DNA of 64,000 bases, from NCBI RefSeq assembly GCF_035621475.1, contig NZ_CP141799.1:3274501-3338500 (forward strand). The letters run 5' to 3'. Positions 54,905-63,344 of this stretch are shown here, piece by piece. The position numbers were made by a program, and so were the translations under genes. The notes under the pieces were generated by a model. That model had not been told where the DNA came from. It searched no databases and saw only the letters and a program-made list of their open reading frames with translations. This DNA comes from Pseudomonas paeninsulae (GTDB lineage Bacteria > Pseudomonadota > Gammaproteobacteria > Pseudomonadales > Pseudomonadaceae). Within the stretch, counting starts at the first letter, position 1; each line of letters opens with the position of its first letter.

Positions 54905-54924
54905 AAAAAACCCGCCGAAGCGGG
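54905..54924 (-). terminator. Terminator between DUF4124 gene and gpG
   Basis: On the minus strand gcggg/cccgc arms with loop ttcg are followed by T6 (54910-54905). It lies 20 bases past the DUF4124 stop and 17 bases before gpG. Confidence 0.85.
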
Positions 54925-54944
54925 CTTGTGTGCGGGCAGCTGTT

Positions 54945-55391
54945 TCAGCAGGCGACGGGGATTTTTACCATCCTCGCGCGACTTGAAAAGCCGCCATCCT
55001 TGCGCTTTTGCGAGCTAGTCACAATTCGCTCGACAATCTTGATGCACGGCTGATTGTTCGGCCTTGGCGCAACGCCGCGAGGCGCAGTGTCAGCAACAGG
55101 CGCTGGGGCCGCCGCTACAGGCGCAGGCTGCTCACCGACCACAACAAACGACTGACCCTTGGATCTCTGCGCCCTTGGCTTGCTTGGGGCTGCCATCCGG
55201 GACGATGCGGAACTGCCGGATGGCGCGGCGTTGTGCGCGCTTACCATGTCGCTCAGTGTATTGCCGCGCGGACAGTTAGCGTTTTGCACGAACGTGACCT
55301 TGCCGGCCGCGTCCACGCACTTCATAACCGACGCCGCGTGCGCCTGGCTGGCCAGTACAGCAGCAGCCAGAACCATGATTAATTTCCGCAT
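54945..55391 (-). CDS. DUF4124 exported protein, probable moron
   Basis: A 148-residue protein with signal peptide (RKLIMVLAAAVLASQAHA) and an N-terminal DUF4124 domain (ASVMKCVDAAGKVTFVQNANCPRG, two cysteines that can pair). An Ala/Pro-rich linker and a basic C-terminus with two more cysteines follow (PCIKIVERIV, VKIPVAC). DUF4124 proteins are bacterial envelope proteins of unknown role. It is not a virion-type gene yet lies between the major tail protein and the chaperone, has its own terminator and a hairpin over its ribosome site. That is the make-up of a lysogenic-conversion gene (moron). Start 55391; a longer frame from 55430 is less likely. Confidence 0.72.
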   Translation of the reverse strand: MRKLIMVLAAAVLASQAHAASVMKCVDAAGKVTFVQNANCPRGNTLSDMVSAHNAAPSGSSASSRMAAPSKPRAQRSKGQSFVVVGEQPAPVAAAPAPVADTAPRGVAPRPNNQPCIKIVERIVTSSQKRKDGGFSSRARMVKIPVAC

Positions 55392-55395
55392 GTGG

Positions 55396-55423
55396 ACTCC
55401 CTCCCTAGTGATAAGGAGGGAGT
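55396..55423 (-). promoter_or_regulatory. Hairpin that includes the DUF4124 ribosome site
   Basis: Nine-base arms actccctcc and ggagggagt with a 10-base loop. On the minus strand the 3' arm ends four bases before the ATG and is itself the Shine-Dalgarno (GGAGGGAGT), so pairing would hide it. It may restrict translation from readthrough mRNA. Confidence 0.55.
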
Positions 55424-55434
55424 GTATCACCGGG

Positions 55435-56220
55435 TTATTCGATGATCTCTTCTTCCCACGTCATCAGCGCCGACTCATCCATGCCGAAGCGGTCAGGGTC
55501 TTCGGATAGAGTGAAGGTGACGCCGATCTCGGCGAAGCTGTCACGGTTGATCAGCGGCAAGTCACCAGTCAGCGCCATCCGCGCGCGGTGGAAAGTAACG
55601 CGGCGGCCATTGAGTTGGCCAGCCTCGTTCACGGTGTTGACGAACACCTTGTAGAACTGGCGGCCTTTCTTGAACGCCTCAATCAAGCTGGACTTAGGGA
55701 AGGTGTAGGTGATTTTTACCGGCACGCTCTTGTGCCCATCCGCGTCAGCGGTCGCGGCGGCGACATCGGTAGCCAGTTGGCCGCCAGCCAGCCAGCGCAC
55801 CCCGCCCGCCATCTTCACGTAGTCGGTACCAGCCACGTAGGTGGTGAGGTCGTCGCTGCTCTTGATCGAGGTGATCGCCAGCGGCAGGCGGGCAGTCATG
55901 GACGTTCGGCCCGGCATCGCCGTACGCACTTCGTCGGTATTGGTGCCGGTTGGCACCTCGGTTCGCGTGCCAGCCAGCAGCGCGGTAAGCGTCTCGGGCG
56001 GCAGCTCCAGCAGGTCGCCGGTCAGCGTGCCGCCAGACGGACGACTGACGCCGTCCAGTTCCGAGTTACTGAGGGTGCGCGGGTCTTTCCGAGTGATCTC
56101 GTCAAGCTCTGAGCTCATACTCACGTTATCCATCGGCCCTAACGGGTACGCCGACAGGCTTGAGCCATACGGCACGATGTAAACTTGGCCATAGTTCAAC
56201 TGGGTGTAAAGGTCGCTCAT
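55435..56220 (-). CDS. Major tail tube protein
   Basis: A 261-residue protein with a tube-protein beta-sandwich pattern (YGQVYIVPYGSSLSAYPLGP, ARLPLAITSIKSSDDLTTYV, VKITYTFPKSSLIEAFKKGRQFYKVFVNTVNEAG, AEIGVTFTLSEDPDRFG). Size and position, after the tail-completion genes and before the chaperone, support the call. Followed by the moron segment. Confidence 0.75.
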   Translation of the reverse strand: MSDLYTQLNYGQVYIVPYGSSLSAYPLGPMDNVSMSSELDEITRKDPRTLSNSELDGVSRPSGGTLTGDLLELPPETLTALLAGTRTEVPTGTNTDEVRTAMPGRTSMTARLPLAITSIKSSDDLTTYVAGTDYVKMAGGVRWLAGGQLATDVAAATADADGHKSVPVKITYTFPKSSLIEAFKKGRQFYKVFVNTVNEAGQLNGRRVTFHRARMALTGDLPLINRDSFAEIGVTFTLSEDPDRFGMDESALMTWEEEIIE

Positions 56221-56246
56221 GGTGTCTCCTATGGGCTGCGCCCAGG

Positions 56247-56675
56247 TTATGCGTATGGCTCGGCGTACCGGGCTTCAAGGGTGATGGTGATTACGCGATG
56301 GCCGCTGCCATCCTCTGCCTCTTCAATCTCCGCGCTGTCGCTAAGGACATCGCCCGGCAACGGCCGGTCAAACACACCACCACCCCACCCTAGAGAGCGC
56401 AGCACGTCGTAATGGAAGCGCTCCAGGTCGGCAAGGGTCGCGGTGCGGCTGAATACGCCGCGAACGATGTAGTCTCGCGAGCGCAAGGCATCGCGCAGGC
56501 GGCGGCTATCGGTACGGTCCTCCACCCAGCGCAGCAGCGCGAACGGGGCAGGCTGGGAGTCCTTAGCGGGGCGGAACTCCAGCACTGCCTTTAGGTCAGT
56601 GTGGTAGCCGTTCTCTGGACTTATCTGCTCCAGGCGCGCCCTGATGGCGGCAGACAGCTCGGTTGCTCTGGTCAT
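56247..56675 (-). CDS. Tail completion / terminator protein
   Basis: A 142-residue protein (MTRATELSAAIRARLEQISPENGY, PFALLRWVEDRTDSRRLRDAL, HRVITITLEARYAEPY) of the alpha/beta type seen in gpU/tail-terminator proteins: N-terminal helix, central strands, final ITLEARY strand. It overlaps the gene upstream by four bases. Confidence 0.6.
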   Translation of the reverse strand: MTRATELSAAIRARLEQISPENGYHTDLKAVLEFRPAKDSQPAPFALLRWVEDRTDSRRLRDALRSRDYIVRGVFSRTATLADLERFHYDVLRSLGWGGGVFDRPLPGDVLSDSAEIEEAEDGSGHRVITITLEARYAEPYA

Positions 56676-57250
56676 CGGATGCCCTTGGCGACCTCTTTGC
56701 GCATGCGCTTTTCAAATTCTTGCCGGAGGAAAACATTCACCCAGCGGATGGTGTCGTTGCCGCTTAGCTGCTTGAACCAGTAGGCGGCGCTTGGGCCGCT
56801 GGCGGCGCCGAGCGCGCGCTTGTAGGTGTAGGTTTTGCCTCTGGCGGCGGTCTTGCTGCTGCGGGTAGAGAGCGGCTGCTTCTTGGCTGACGACGGGTTG
56901 ACGAAGCCCGCGGCGATCTTCTTGCCGCTGGGCGAGCGCACCCATACCCGCGCGCGGGTTGCGTCGATGGGATCGAAGCCCCAGCCGGCGTACTCCAGTA
57001 CCGGGATGCCCGAGCTGGACGGGATCACCCGTGCATCGCTGCGGCGCTTGCCGGCCCGCTTGACCTTCATTGCCCGGCGCACCCTGGCGCCCTTGATCGT
57101 TCCACGTAACGGTTTAATGTAACGGTCGCTGCGCGCCTTGGTTGCCGTGGTGTTCAGGGCGCCACGCAATACCGGCTCGACCGTGCGGCCAAGCTCAGCC
57201 AGTCGCGCCTTGGCCAGCTCCAGGCCCTTGAACTGCACATTGACTTGCAT
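56672..57250 (-). CDS. HK97-gp10 / GpZ-like minor tail protein
   Basis: A 192-residue protein from ATG 57250 (MQVNVQFKGLELAKARLAEL), overlapping the upstream stop by ATGA. The N-terminal helix, a very basic centre (RVRRAMKVKRAGKRRSDA) and the C-terminal FLRQEFEKRMRKEVAKG resemble GpZ/gp10-type neck or tail proteins. A start at 57268 is possible but less likely. Confidence 0.65.
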   Translation of the reverse strand: MQVNVQFKGLELAKARLAELGRTVEPVLRGALNTTATKARSDRYIKPLRGTIKGARVRRAMKVKRAGKRRSDARVIPSSSGIPVLEYAGWGFDPIDATRARVWVRSPSGKKIAAGFVNPSSAKKQPLSTRSSKTAARGKTYTYKRALGAASGPSAAYWFKQLSGNDTIRWVNVFLRQEFEKRMRKEVAKGIR

Positions 57251-57798
57251 CAGATCGCCGCCAGCCACAGGCCGCGCACCACGCCATCATCCGACTCGTC
57301 GGCGTAGGCGGTGACGCTGTACAGCTGCGCGCCGACCATCAGCTGATCATCGACCTGCGGGCGGCCGACTTCGATCAAGGCCGCTTCGGCCTTGGTGCGG
57401 TAGTCAGTGACCTGGCCCAGGTCGTCCAGGTAGGGCGCCTGCTGGGTCAGGTGTACGCGGCAGGCAACAGGCGCGCCGCCGTCGGGGCGGTACTCGGCAA
57501 CCTCACCGACCAGCTCGTCACAACTCAACACCAGCTCGGCGCGGTCGCCCATCGGGTCGCGGGCGCTGGTGATGTGCAGCAGGCGTGAGCCATTGCGTAG
57601 GTAGCGGCCAGCCGTCAGTAGATCGCTGAAGCGGGCGCGCACCTCGATCATTGCGCGAGTGCGCAGGCCAGCAGCGGCAGGCACGTCGCCGGCTTCCTTG
57701 GCGCGAATGCCGACCCAGCGCGCACCGTGCTCGACCACCGACAGGTCGGCGGCCTGGCTCAGGATCTCGGCGCGCTGGTTGAGGTTGCCGAGCCTCAT
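57250..57798 (-). CDS. Head-tail joining (head closure) protein
   Basis: A 182-residue protein beginning MRLGNLNQRAEILSQAADLS, the start typical of SPP1-gp16-like head closure proteins (PF05521), with WVGIRAKEAGDVPAAAGLRTRAMIEVRARFSDLL. The C-terminal half (TQQAPYLDDLGQVTDYRTKA, YSVTAYADESDDGV) is longer than in many homologues and may be an additional domain. ATGA overlap with the next gene downstream. Confidence 0.7.
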   Translation of the reverse strand: MRLGNLNQRAEILSQAADLSVVEHGARWVGIRAKEAGDVPAAAGLRTRAMIEVRARFSDLLTAGRYLRNGSRLLHITSARDPMGDRAELVLSCDELVGEVAEYRPDGGAPVACRVHLTQQAPYLDDLGQVTDYRTKAEAALIEVGRPQVDDQLMVGAQLYSVTAYADESDDGVVRGLWLAAI

Positions 57799-58367
57799 GG
57801 CTGGCTCGGGATAACGTAGGGCGACAGCAGCACGCGCGCACCATAAGGTAACTGAGTGGCGATGGTGCCGGTGATCACATCTTCGTGGTACTGGTCGAGG
57901 CTGCCGATCAGCAACAGCATTGCCGCCTGAATATCATCCGGCACGGCGGTATAGCCGCAGGTGAACTCCACCGCCACGGCCATGGCTTCGGCGCGGGTAG
58001 CGGGCCACGCCTGGCCATAGGCCGGGGTAATCTGCCCCACCAGGCCGGTCGGGTTGACGCTGTAGACGGCCGGATCAAGCGTCTGCTCGGCGCCGTCCAC
58101 GTCTAAATAGGTGATGCTTTCCACGCTTTGCAGGGGCGGCAGCGGTAGGCGCAGCGCGTGACGGGGAAAACCATCGAGAACCAGGCGCCAGCGCTGAGTG
58201 ATCAGGGCGCGGCCGGTCAGTTGCTGGGCGTGAGCGGTGGCCACCTTGATCAGCTGGGTGATGGCGGCGTCCTGCTCTTCGCCATCGATGCGCAGGTGAT
58301 CCCGCGCCAGCACGATATCCACCGGCAAAGTCGCCGGCCCAGTGATCAATTGCAGCCCCATGCTCAA
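57795..58367 (-). CDS. Head-tail connector protein (gp6-like)
   Basis: A 190-residue protein with the gp6/QLRG connector pattern: VDIVLARDHLRIDGEEQDAA, ITQLIKVATAHAQQLTGRAL, WRLVLDGFPRHALRLPLPPLQSVESITYLD, and the ...DIQAAMLLLIGSLDQYHEDV... helix. It forms the ring under the portal. Overlaps the closure gene by four bases. Confidence 0.8.
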   Translation of the reverse strand: MSMGLQLITGPATLPVDIVLARDHLRIDGEEQDAAITQLIKVATAHAQQLTGRALITQRWRLVLDGFPRHALRLPLPPLQSVESITYLDVDGAEQTLDPAVYSVNPTGLVGQITPAYGQAWPATRAEAMAVAVEFTCGYTAVPDDIQAAMLLLIGSLDQYHEDVITGTIATQLPYGARVLLSPYVIPSQP

Positions 58368-58570
58368 GCCCCCGTGTGATCGATAGCAGCAGCGCCGAGC
58401 GTGGCGCAGTAGGCCAGTGCGTCCTTGTGGTCATCCACCAGGCCGGCGTCCTTGAGTTGTTGCGCGAGGTCGGCGGGAAACGTCACCCGCTGATTGCTGC
58501 GATAGCTCACGCCATCGATCAGCGCATCAGCCAGTACCCGGACCTGCGTGCGGTCTTTCTTGGCAGCCAT
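58364..58570 (-). CDS. Small phage protein, unknown
   Basis: A 68-residue protein (MAAKKDRTQVRVLADALIDG, VTFPADLAQQLKDAGLVDDH) between capsid and connector. The middle resembles short phage proteins that begin with a beta-strand and continue with a 'vvel' helix; no tested function. Overlaps the connector gene by four bases. Confidence 0.6.
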   Translation of the reverse strand: MAAKKDRTQVRVLADALIDGVSYRSNQRVTFPADLAQQLKDAGLVDDHKDALAYCATLGAAAIDHTGA

Positions 58571-58587
58571 AAGGCCTCCTTGAGAAA

Positions 58588-58607
58588 GGGCGGGCCGGAG
58601 CCCGCCC
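58588..58607 (-). terminator. Terminator after the capsid gene
   Basis: Perfect 8-base arms gggcgggc/gcccgccc with a 4-base loop, 8 bases after the major capsid stop. On the minus strand only three T follow, so termination is probably partial. Confidence 0.65.
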
Positions 58608-58614
58608 GTCTGAC

Positions 58615-59826
58615 TTAGGTCGCGGAGTGCTGGTAGTGCTTGACCGCAGCAGTGTCCACCAGGTTGCCGCCCGAGCGCATGAACGCGAGGAAGCCGACCT
58701 GGCCCTTGGAGGCGTAGACCGAGTCATCGAAGCGCATCAGGTTCACCGCCATAGCATCGCGGATGATGTACTTGGACAGGTCGCCGTAGACGATCGACTT
58801 GGCGTTGGCGGCCGGCGCCGGCATGTCGTTGTTGATCACCACCGACTTGCCCAGCAGCAGATCCGGGGCGCCCGCAGTGATGCCAGCCTCATATCCAGGC
58901 GTCCAGATTGGACGGCCGGCAGTGTCCTTCAGCTTGCGCATGACCTTGCGCACCGACTGCGGGAACATGAAGCGGCAATTGCCGGCCTGATAGGCGTCAT
59001 CCACCGACTCCAGCAGGTCGACCAGGTCGTCAAAGATGACGCTGGTAGTCTGGCCAGTGGTGCCGACCTTGCCCGCCGCCGAGCGGGTGACGATGCCGAA
59101 CGGCTGGCCGGAGCCGGTGCCAGTGGTGAAGTGTTGGTTGGTGATGCGGCCGATGCGCTCGATGATGCGCGCGCGGACGAAGGCCTCGATATCGATGGTG
59201 CTGTCTTGCAGCAACTCAATCGGCACGGTGATGATCTTGGAGCTGTACTTGAACACGTTCAAGCCAACGGTGCCGAAGGTCGGATCGCTGCCGGTTGCCT
59301 GGGCGTTCTCGGCCAGAATCTCGCCGACCTCAGTGGTGCCGTCGCTGGATGGGAAGCTCAGCGCCACGCCATTGGCAGTAGTCAGCAGCTCGGCCACTGC
59401 ACGCATGCCGCCGAAGGCTTTCAGCGAGGCGATCAGGCGGCTGGAGACTTCAGCCGGCACACTGAAACCACCCTCGGCGCCAGTGGTGGTGCTCATGGTG
59501 TTGTGGAACTTCTGCGCCTGCTCGGCATTGAAGCCGCGGTCACCGCGACGCATCCAGGTGTCAAAGATGCCGATGTCAGCCAGCAGGTCTTCGGTCTGAC
59601 GCTTGCCGCCGACCGGATCGCGGTTCTGATGGCGCTCTTCGGCCGCCAGGTCAATCAGCTTCTGCTCGCGATCAACGCGGGCGTCGAGGTCGTTGATCTG
59701 GCCGGTCAGGCTGTCGTACTGGGTCTGGTTCTCGGTGCTCCAGGCCTTGTCCTTGGTGTCGTCCAGCAGCTTGCGCGCCTCGATGGCCATACCATTGCGG
59801 CGCTCGCGCAGTGCTTGAATACTCAT
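58615..59826 (-). CDS. Major capsid protein, HK97 fold
   Basis: A 403-residue capsid protein. Residues 1-105 are a helical, charged scaffold (delta) domain (MSIQALRERRNGMAIEARKL, DLDARVDREQKLIDLAAEER) that the prohead protease removes. The mature part begins near residue 110 (MSTTTGAEGGFSVPAEVSSR) and has HK97 signatures VPIELLQDSTIDIEAFVRARI, TGTGSGQPFGIVTRSA and LLLGKSVVINNDMPAP. A terminator lies just upstream and a ribosome site GAGGAAA precedes the ATG. Confidence 0.93.
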   Translation of the reverse strand: MSIQALRERRNGMAIEARKLLDDTKDKAWSTENQTQYDSLTGQINDLDARVDREQKLIDLAAEERHQNRDPVGGKRQTEDLLADIGIFDTWMRRGDRGFNAEQAQKFHNTMSTTTGAEGGFSVPAEVSSRLIASLKAFGGMRAVAELLTTANGVALSFPSSDGTTEVGEILAENAQATGSDPTFGTVGLNVFKYSSKIITVPIELLQDSTIDIEAFVRARIIERIGRITNQHFTTGTGSGQPFGIVTRSAAGKVGTTGQTTSVIFDDLVDLLESVDDAYQAGNCRFMFPQSVRKVMRKLKDTAGRPIWTPGYEAGITAGAPDLLLGKSVVINNDMPAPAANAKSIVYGDLSKYIIRDAMAVNLMRFDDSVYASKGQVGFLAFMRSGGNLVDTAAVKHYQHSAT

Positions 59827-59846
59827 GGGTCTTTTTCCTCATGCAT

Positions 59847-59870
59847 AAAAAAACCCGCTAAATGCGGGTT
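59847..59870 (-). terminator. Terminator directly upstream of the capsid gene
   Basis: On the minus strand aacccgc/gcgggtt arms with a 5-base loop run into seven Ts (59853-59847). It is 20 bases before the capsid ATG, which implies readthrough or a promoter inside the protease gene. Confidence 0.85.
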
Positions 59871-59891
59871 GTGGGTCGCGAGGCGCGAGGC

Positions 59892-60602
59892 CTATGGCGC
59901 GATTCGTTCCAGCAGAGATAACCGGCGCTCCAGGGCGGCGCGGTCAATCTCGGGCTCGGGTTCTGCGGCAGCGGTCAGTGCGGCCGGGGCGTTGTCGTAG
60001 GCGGCCAGGTTCCAGTGGTTCCTGGCGGCCTTCTGACCTTGGCTGATGCGGTCAACGAAGCCATTGGCCAGGGCGTCCTCGGCGGTAAACCAGGTGGTGT
60101 CCTGCATCCACTGGGCGATCTGCTCGGCGTCCTTGCCGGTCTTGCGTTGGTAGTCGGCCACAATGCTGGCGTCGATCTTGCGCAGCAACGCTGACGACTT
60201 GTCGAAGTCGTCAGCGTTGCCCATGGCCATGGTCCAGGCGTTGTGGATCATGAAGAAACCGCCCTCGGCGATTTCCACTTCATCCGCCGCCAGGGCGACA
60301 TAGGTCGCGGCACTGGCGGCCTGGCCGTCGATGTGGGCGACCACGCGGGCCTTGTGATTGCGCAGGGCGTTGGCCATGGCGCGACCATCGAACACGTCAC
60401 CGCCCGGGCTATTGATGCGCAGGTGGATGGTGTCCACGTCCATGGCGTTCAGGGTCGGCACGAAGTCCTTGGCGGCAACACCGCCGAACCAGTCTTCGCC
60501 GATAATGTCGTAGAGGTACACCGTGGCCTCACGCCCCGATTGCTCGATGCGGGTTTCACGCTTGCTCTGCAGGTTGCTCTGGATCAGCTGCAACAGTTTC
60601 AT
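59892..60602 (-). CDS. ClpP-like prohead protease
   Basis: A 236-residue Clp-family serine protease that matures the capsid. Motifs: DTIHLRINSPGGDVFDGRAMANALRNH, catalytic Ser97 in HIDGQAASAAT, and His120 in GGFFMIHNAW. The start at 60602 (MKLLQLIQSNLQSKRE) overlaps the portal end by 47 bases; a longer start at 60647 would be fully inside the portal gene. The C-terminal PEPEIDRAALERRLSLLERI is a helix with a possible scaffold role. Confidence 0.9.
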   Translation of the reverse strand: MKLLQLIQSNLQSKRETRIEQSGREATVYLYDIIGEDWFGGVAAKDFVPTLNAMDVDTIHLRINSPGGDVFDGRAMANALRNHKARVVAHIDGQAASAATYVALAADEVEIAEGGFFMIHNAWTMAMGNADDFDKSSALLRKIDASIVADYQRKTGKDAEQIAQWMQDTTWFTAEDALANGFVDRISQGQKAARNHWNLAAYDNAPAALTAAAEPEPEIDRAALERRLSLLERIAP

Positions 60603-61830
60603 CTGCCGGCGCCTCGCTAGTGAATTGGATGGAGTCGCCGCCCTCAACAGGGGGCAGGTTCTTGAGTCGGCGCACTTCGTTAACGGTCATCCAGCCCTGC
60701 GTGCCTGGACCGCCCAGCGACTTGCCGAGCACTTCGGCTTCGGTCTTGGAGTCGCCAGCCAGCAGGCCGTCACGGTTGAACTCGACGAAGTAGCGCATCG
60801 ATCGCGGCCATAACTTGCGGTTAAGCTCCTGCTCTATGCGGCGCAGGTGTGGCCCGAGGGTGTAGCGCACGAAGCCAATGGACATTTGCTCGATGCCGCT
60901 GCCCCAGCTGGTAGAGGCCGAAGTCTCGCCAACCATGTGCGGCGGCACCCCGAAGGCGCGGGCGATCTCAATCACCTGGAACTTGCGGGTCTCCAGCAGC
61001 TGGGCATCACCCGCGGTCAGGCTGACCGGCTCGACCTTGCCGCCGTTGACCAGCAGCAGGGGTTTGTGCCGCTTGCCGCTGCCGGTGTGCTTCTCGTCGA
61101 ACTGGCTGCGCAGGTGGTCTTGCTGGTCGGCAGTCGGGGCCACGCCTTCCGGGTAGGTAATGACTACCGAGGGCGTTGCGCCGTTGGCGAAGAACTCGCC
61201 ACTGAACTCGTCGGCGGCCAGGGCGGTACTGACAGCCTGGCGCGCGGCGTAGCGGATCACTGACTCGCCTTGTACGCCGTTGAAGCCGTAGCCGGCGAAG
61301 TGCAGCACGTCATCGGCAAACAGGCCGTACTGGCTTTTTGCATCGCTGACATAGTAAACCAGCTGGCCGTCACGGCTCTCAATCTGCACGCACTCGCGCG
61401 GCAGCGGCATCAAGCCAAGCGGCCGGCCGTTGCGGTCGCGAATGATCTGCGCCAGGCCGTCGCCGCGCATCAGCATGGACGAGACCATCCATTCCCAAAA
61501 CGAGCAGGCGGTCAGCGTTTGATGGGGCGACTCGTTGAGCAGCCACCACAGGTCATGATCGGCCTTCTTGCGCCCACCCGTAGCGGTGCGCTCATAGATC
61601 GGCAGCGGCAGCAGTGACACGGCGCCGGCAATCAGGCGACAGCAGGCATATACAGCCGCGCTACGTTTGGCGGTTTCCGTGGTCACCGCTACGCCGGCAG
61701 ATGGCCGTGAGGCGCCGAAAAAGTCCGATAGCTGGTCGCCGGTCATGCTCTGGCTTTTTACCGCCGCCAGCTCTTCACGGAGCGCGGCGAGGTCTTGCTC
61801 CAGCTTTTTGGATTTTCCAAAACCTAGCAT
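60556..61830 (-). CDS. Portal protein, HK97 family
   Basis: A 424-residue portal: VYACCRLIAGAVSLLPLPIYER, DHDLWWLLNESPHQTLTACSFWEWMVSSMLMRGDGLAQIIRDRNG, FAGYGFNGVQGESVIRYAARQ, EIARAFGVPPHMVGETSASTSWGSGIEQMSIGFVRYTLGPHLRRIEQELNRKL. These are landmark HK97-type portal motifs. It forms the dodecameric DNA channel at the head vertex. Its start coincides with the last base of the terminase gene. Confidence 0.93.
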   Translation of the reverse strand: MLGFGKSKKLEQDLAALREELAAVKSQSMTGDQLSDFFGASRPSAGVAVTTETAKRSAAVYACCRLIAGAVSLLPLPIYERTATGGRKKADHDLWWLLNESPHQTLTACSFWEWMVSSMLMRGDGLAQIIRDRNGRPLGLMPLPRECVQIESRDGQLVYYVSDAKSQYGLFADDVLHFAGYGFNGVQGESVIRYAARQAVSTALAADEFSGEFFANGATPSVVITYPEGVAPTADQQDHLRSQFDEKHTGSGKRHKPLLLVNGGKVEPVSLTAGDAQLLETRKFQVIEIARAFGVPPHMVGETSASTSWGSGIEQMSIGFVRYTLGPHLRRIEQELNRKLWPRSMRYFVEFNRDGLLAGDSKTEAEVLGKSLGGPGTQGWMTVNEVRRLKNLPPVEGGDSIQFTSEAPADETVAADPEQPAEQA

Positions 61831-63344
61831 CAGAGCACCATAAATATGTCGTTATTGGTTGGCTCGACCTGCTCGCCACTGGCGGCAGATACGGCCATCG
61901 CAAGCGCCACCATGCCGTCGATGCGGCCGGTGGTTTTCGCCTTGGTAAATTTGCGCCCGCCCGCCGGGTCATTGACCGCGACCGCGTTAGCCGCGCACAT
62001 GGTCAGAACCGGGTGCATGCCGTGGCGCAGCTTGTTGCCAAGTAGCCGGGTTTCCAGTTCACGCAGCGCCGGCGACATACTGACAAATCCCTGGCCGAAC
62101 TCCTTGAACCGCTCCAGCTCTTCCGGGCTGAAGCCAGCGCGCTCTAGCCACGGCTTGAGGAAGCGCATGTTGTAGCGGTCGAAGTTAAGCAAGCGCACGT
62201 CGTAACGGTCGAACAGTTCGCGCAAGTGAGCGGCGACAAACTCGTATTCAATGGCGCGGCCGGGGCAGGCCTGCAGGTAGCCATCGCGCGCCCACTGGTC
62301 ATACGGCACCCGGTCGTTGCGCGACTTCTCGGCCAGCCCTTCCTCGGGCAGCCAGAAAGTCGAGTCGACGTCGCCGTCCTCGCTGACCATCACCAGCGCG
62401 GTCAAGTCGCTGACCGCCGACAGGTCGAGGCCGCCGTACAGGGCTTTGCCTTCCAGCGCGTCAGGCGCTGCGCCGTTTTCCTGCCAGATCGAGCGACTGA
62501 TAAACGGGCTGCGGGCCTCGACGCGCTGGTTCAAAATCAAGTTGCGAAATGCCGGCTCCCGGCTCGGCAGGCGCTTAGCGTCTGAGGCCTGGCGCAGCAC
62601 TTCCTCTTTGTTCATGAAGTCTTCAAAGTGCGGGTTTGCAGCTTTGATGGCCTTTAGGCTGAACGGGTCAAGGTCGAGCGGCGCGCTGCACAGCTCGACC
62701 TTGTTGCGTGGATCTGCTCCGGTCAGCGCGTCGTCAATCAGCAAGCTCAGCAGGTCAGCGTCAGTCGGCGCCTGGGTGCTGATGATGATCGAGAGCGGGT
62801 TTTCCTGTGCAGCGCTGGCCGTCTCAAGCGCCTCAAACAACTGCGAGCGCGGACCAATGACTTGGCCTAATTCGTCGTGGATCACCAGGGCCGGCGACAG
62901 GCCGAACTTGGTGGCGGCGTCAGCGCTGAGCGCCTTAAAGAAGGTGCCCAGCTCACCGCAGAGCAGCTCTTTTGCCGTGTCGCGGATGTTCACATACTGC
63001 GACAGGTCGGGGCTCATCCGCACCACCTTGGCGGCCAGCTCGAACAGGATGGCCGCCTGGTCGCGTGACTGCGCCGCGCTGTACAGCTGCGAGTTGGGTC
63101 GCGCCTCGGGGCCACACAAGTGAAGCAGCACGATAAAGGCGCTCAGTGCGGTCTTGGCGTTCTTGCGTGCCATCGACAGGATGAACGTGCGGGTAGGGCT
63201 GTCGTAGATCCGCTTGATCCAGCGCCGCTGGTGCTTGGTCAGCTTGACGCGCTGGCCGACCATCTTGCCTTCGGGTATGCAGCAGTGGTGCTCGATCCAT
63301 CGGGTGTTGCGCTCGCCTCGGCTTACTCGTTTTCGAGCTGCCAT
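61830..63344 (-). CDS. Terminase large subunit
   Basis: The packaging motor, 504 residues. Walker A is SMARKNAKTALSAF (residues 58-65 centre) and Walker B with catalytic Glu is ALVIHDELG (about 153-160), followed by SIIISTQAP (motif III). The nuclease half has YGGLDLSAVSDLTALVM and a final DGMVALAMA acidic site. It is of the HK97/lambda-like TerL group, consistent with cos packaging. It overlaps the small subunit by 22 bases. Confidence 0.93.
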   Translation of the reverse strand: MAARKRVSRGERNTRWIEHHCCIPEGKMVGQRVKLTKHQRRWIKRIYDSPTRTFILSMARKNAKTALSAFIVLLHLCGPEARPNSQLYSAAQSRDQAAILFELAAKVVRMSPDLSQYVNIRDTAKELLCGELGTFFKALSADAATKFGLSPALVIHDELGQVIGPRSQLFEALETASAAQENPLSIIISTQAPTDADLLSLLIDDALTGADPRNKVELCSAPLDLDPFSLKAIKAANPHFEDFMNKEEVLRQASDAKRLPSREPAFRNLILNQRVEARSPFISRSIWQENGAAPDALEGKALYGGLDLSAVSDLTALVMVSEDGDVDSTFWLPEEGLAEKSRNDRVPYDQWARDGYLQACPGRAIEYEFVAAHLRELFDRYDVRLLNFDRYNMRFLKPWLERAGFSPEELERFKEFGQGFVSMSPALRELETRLLGNKLRHGMHPVLTMCAANAVAVNDPAGGRKFTKAKTTGRIDGMVALAMAVSAASGEQVEPTNNDIFMVL

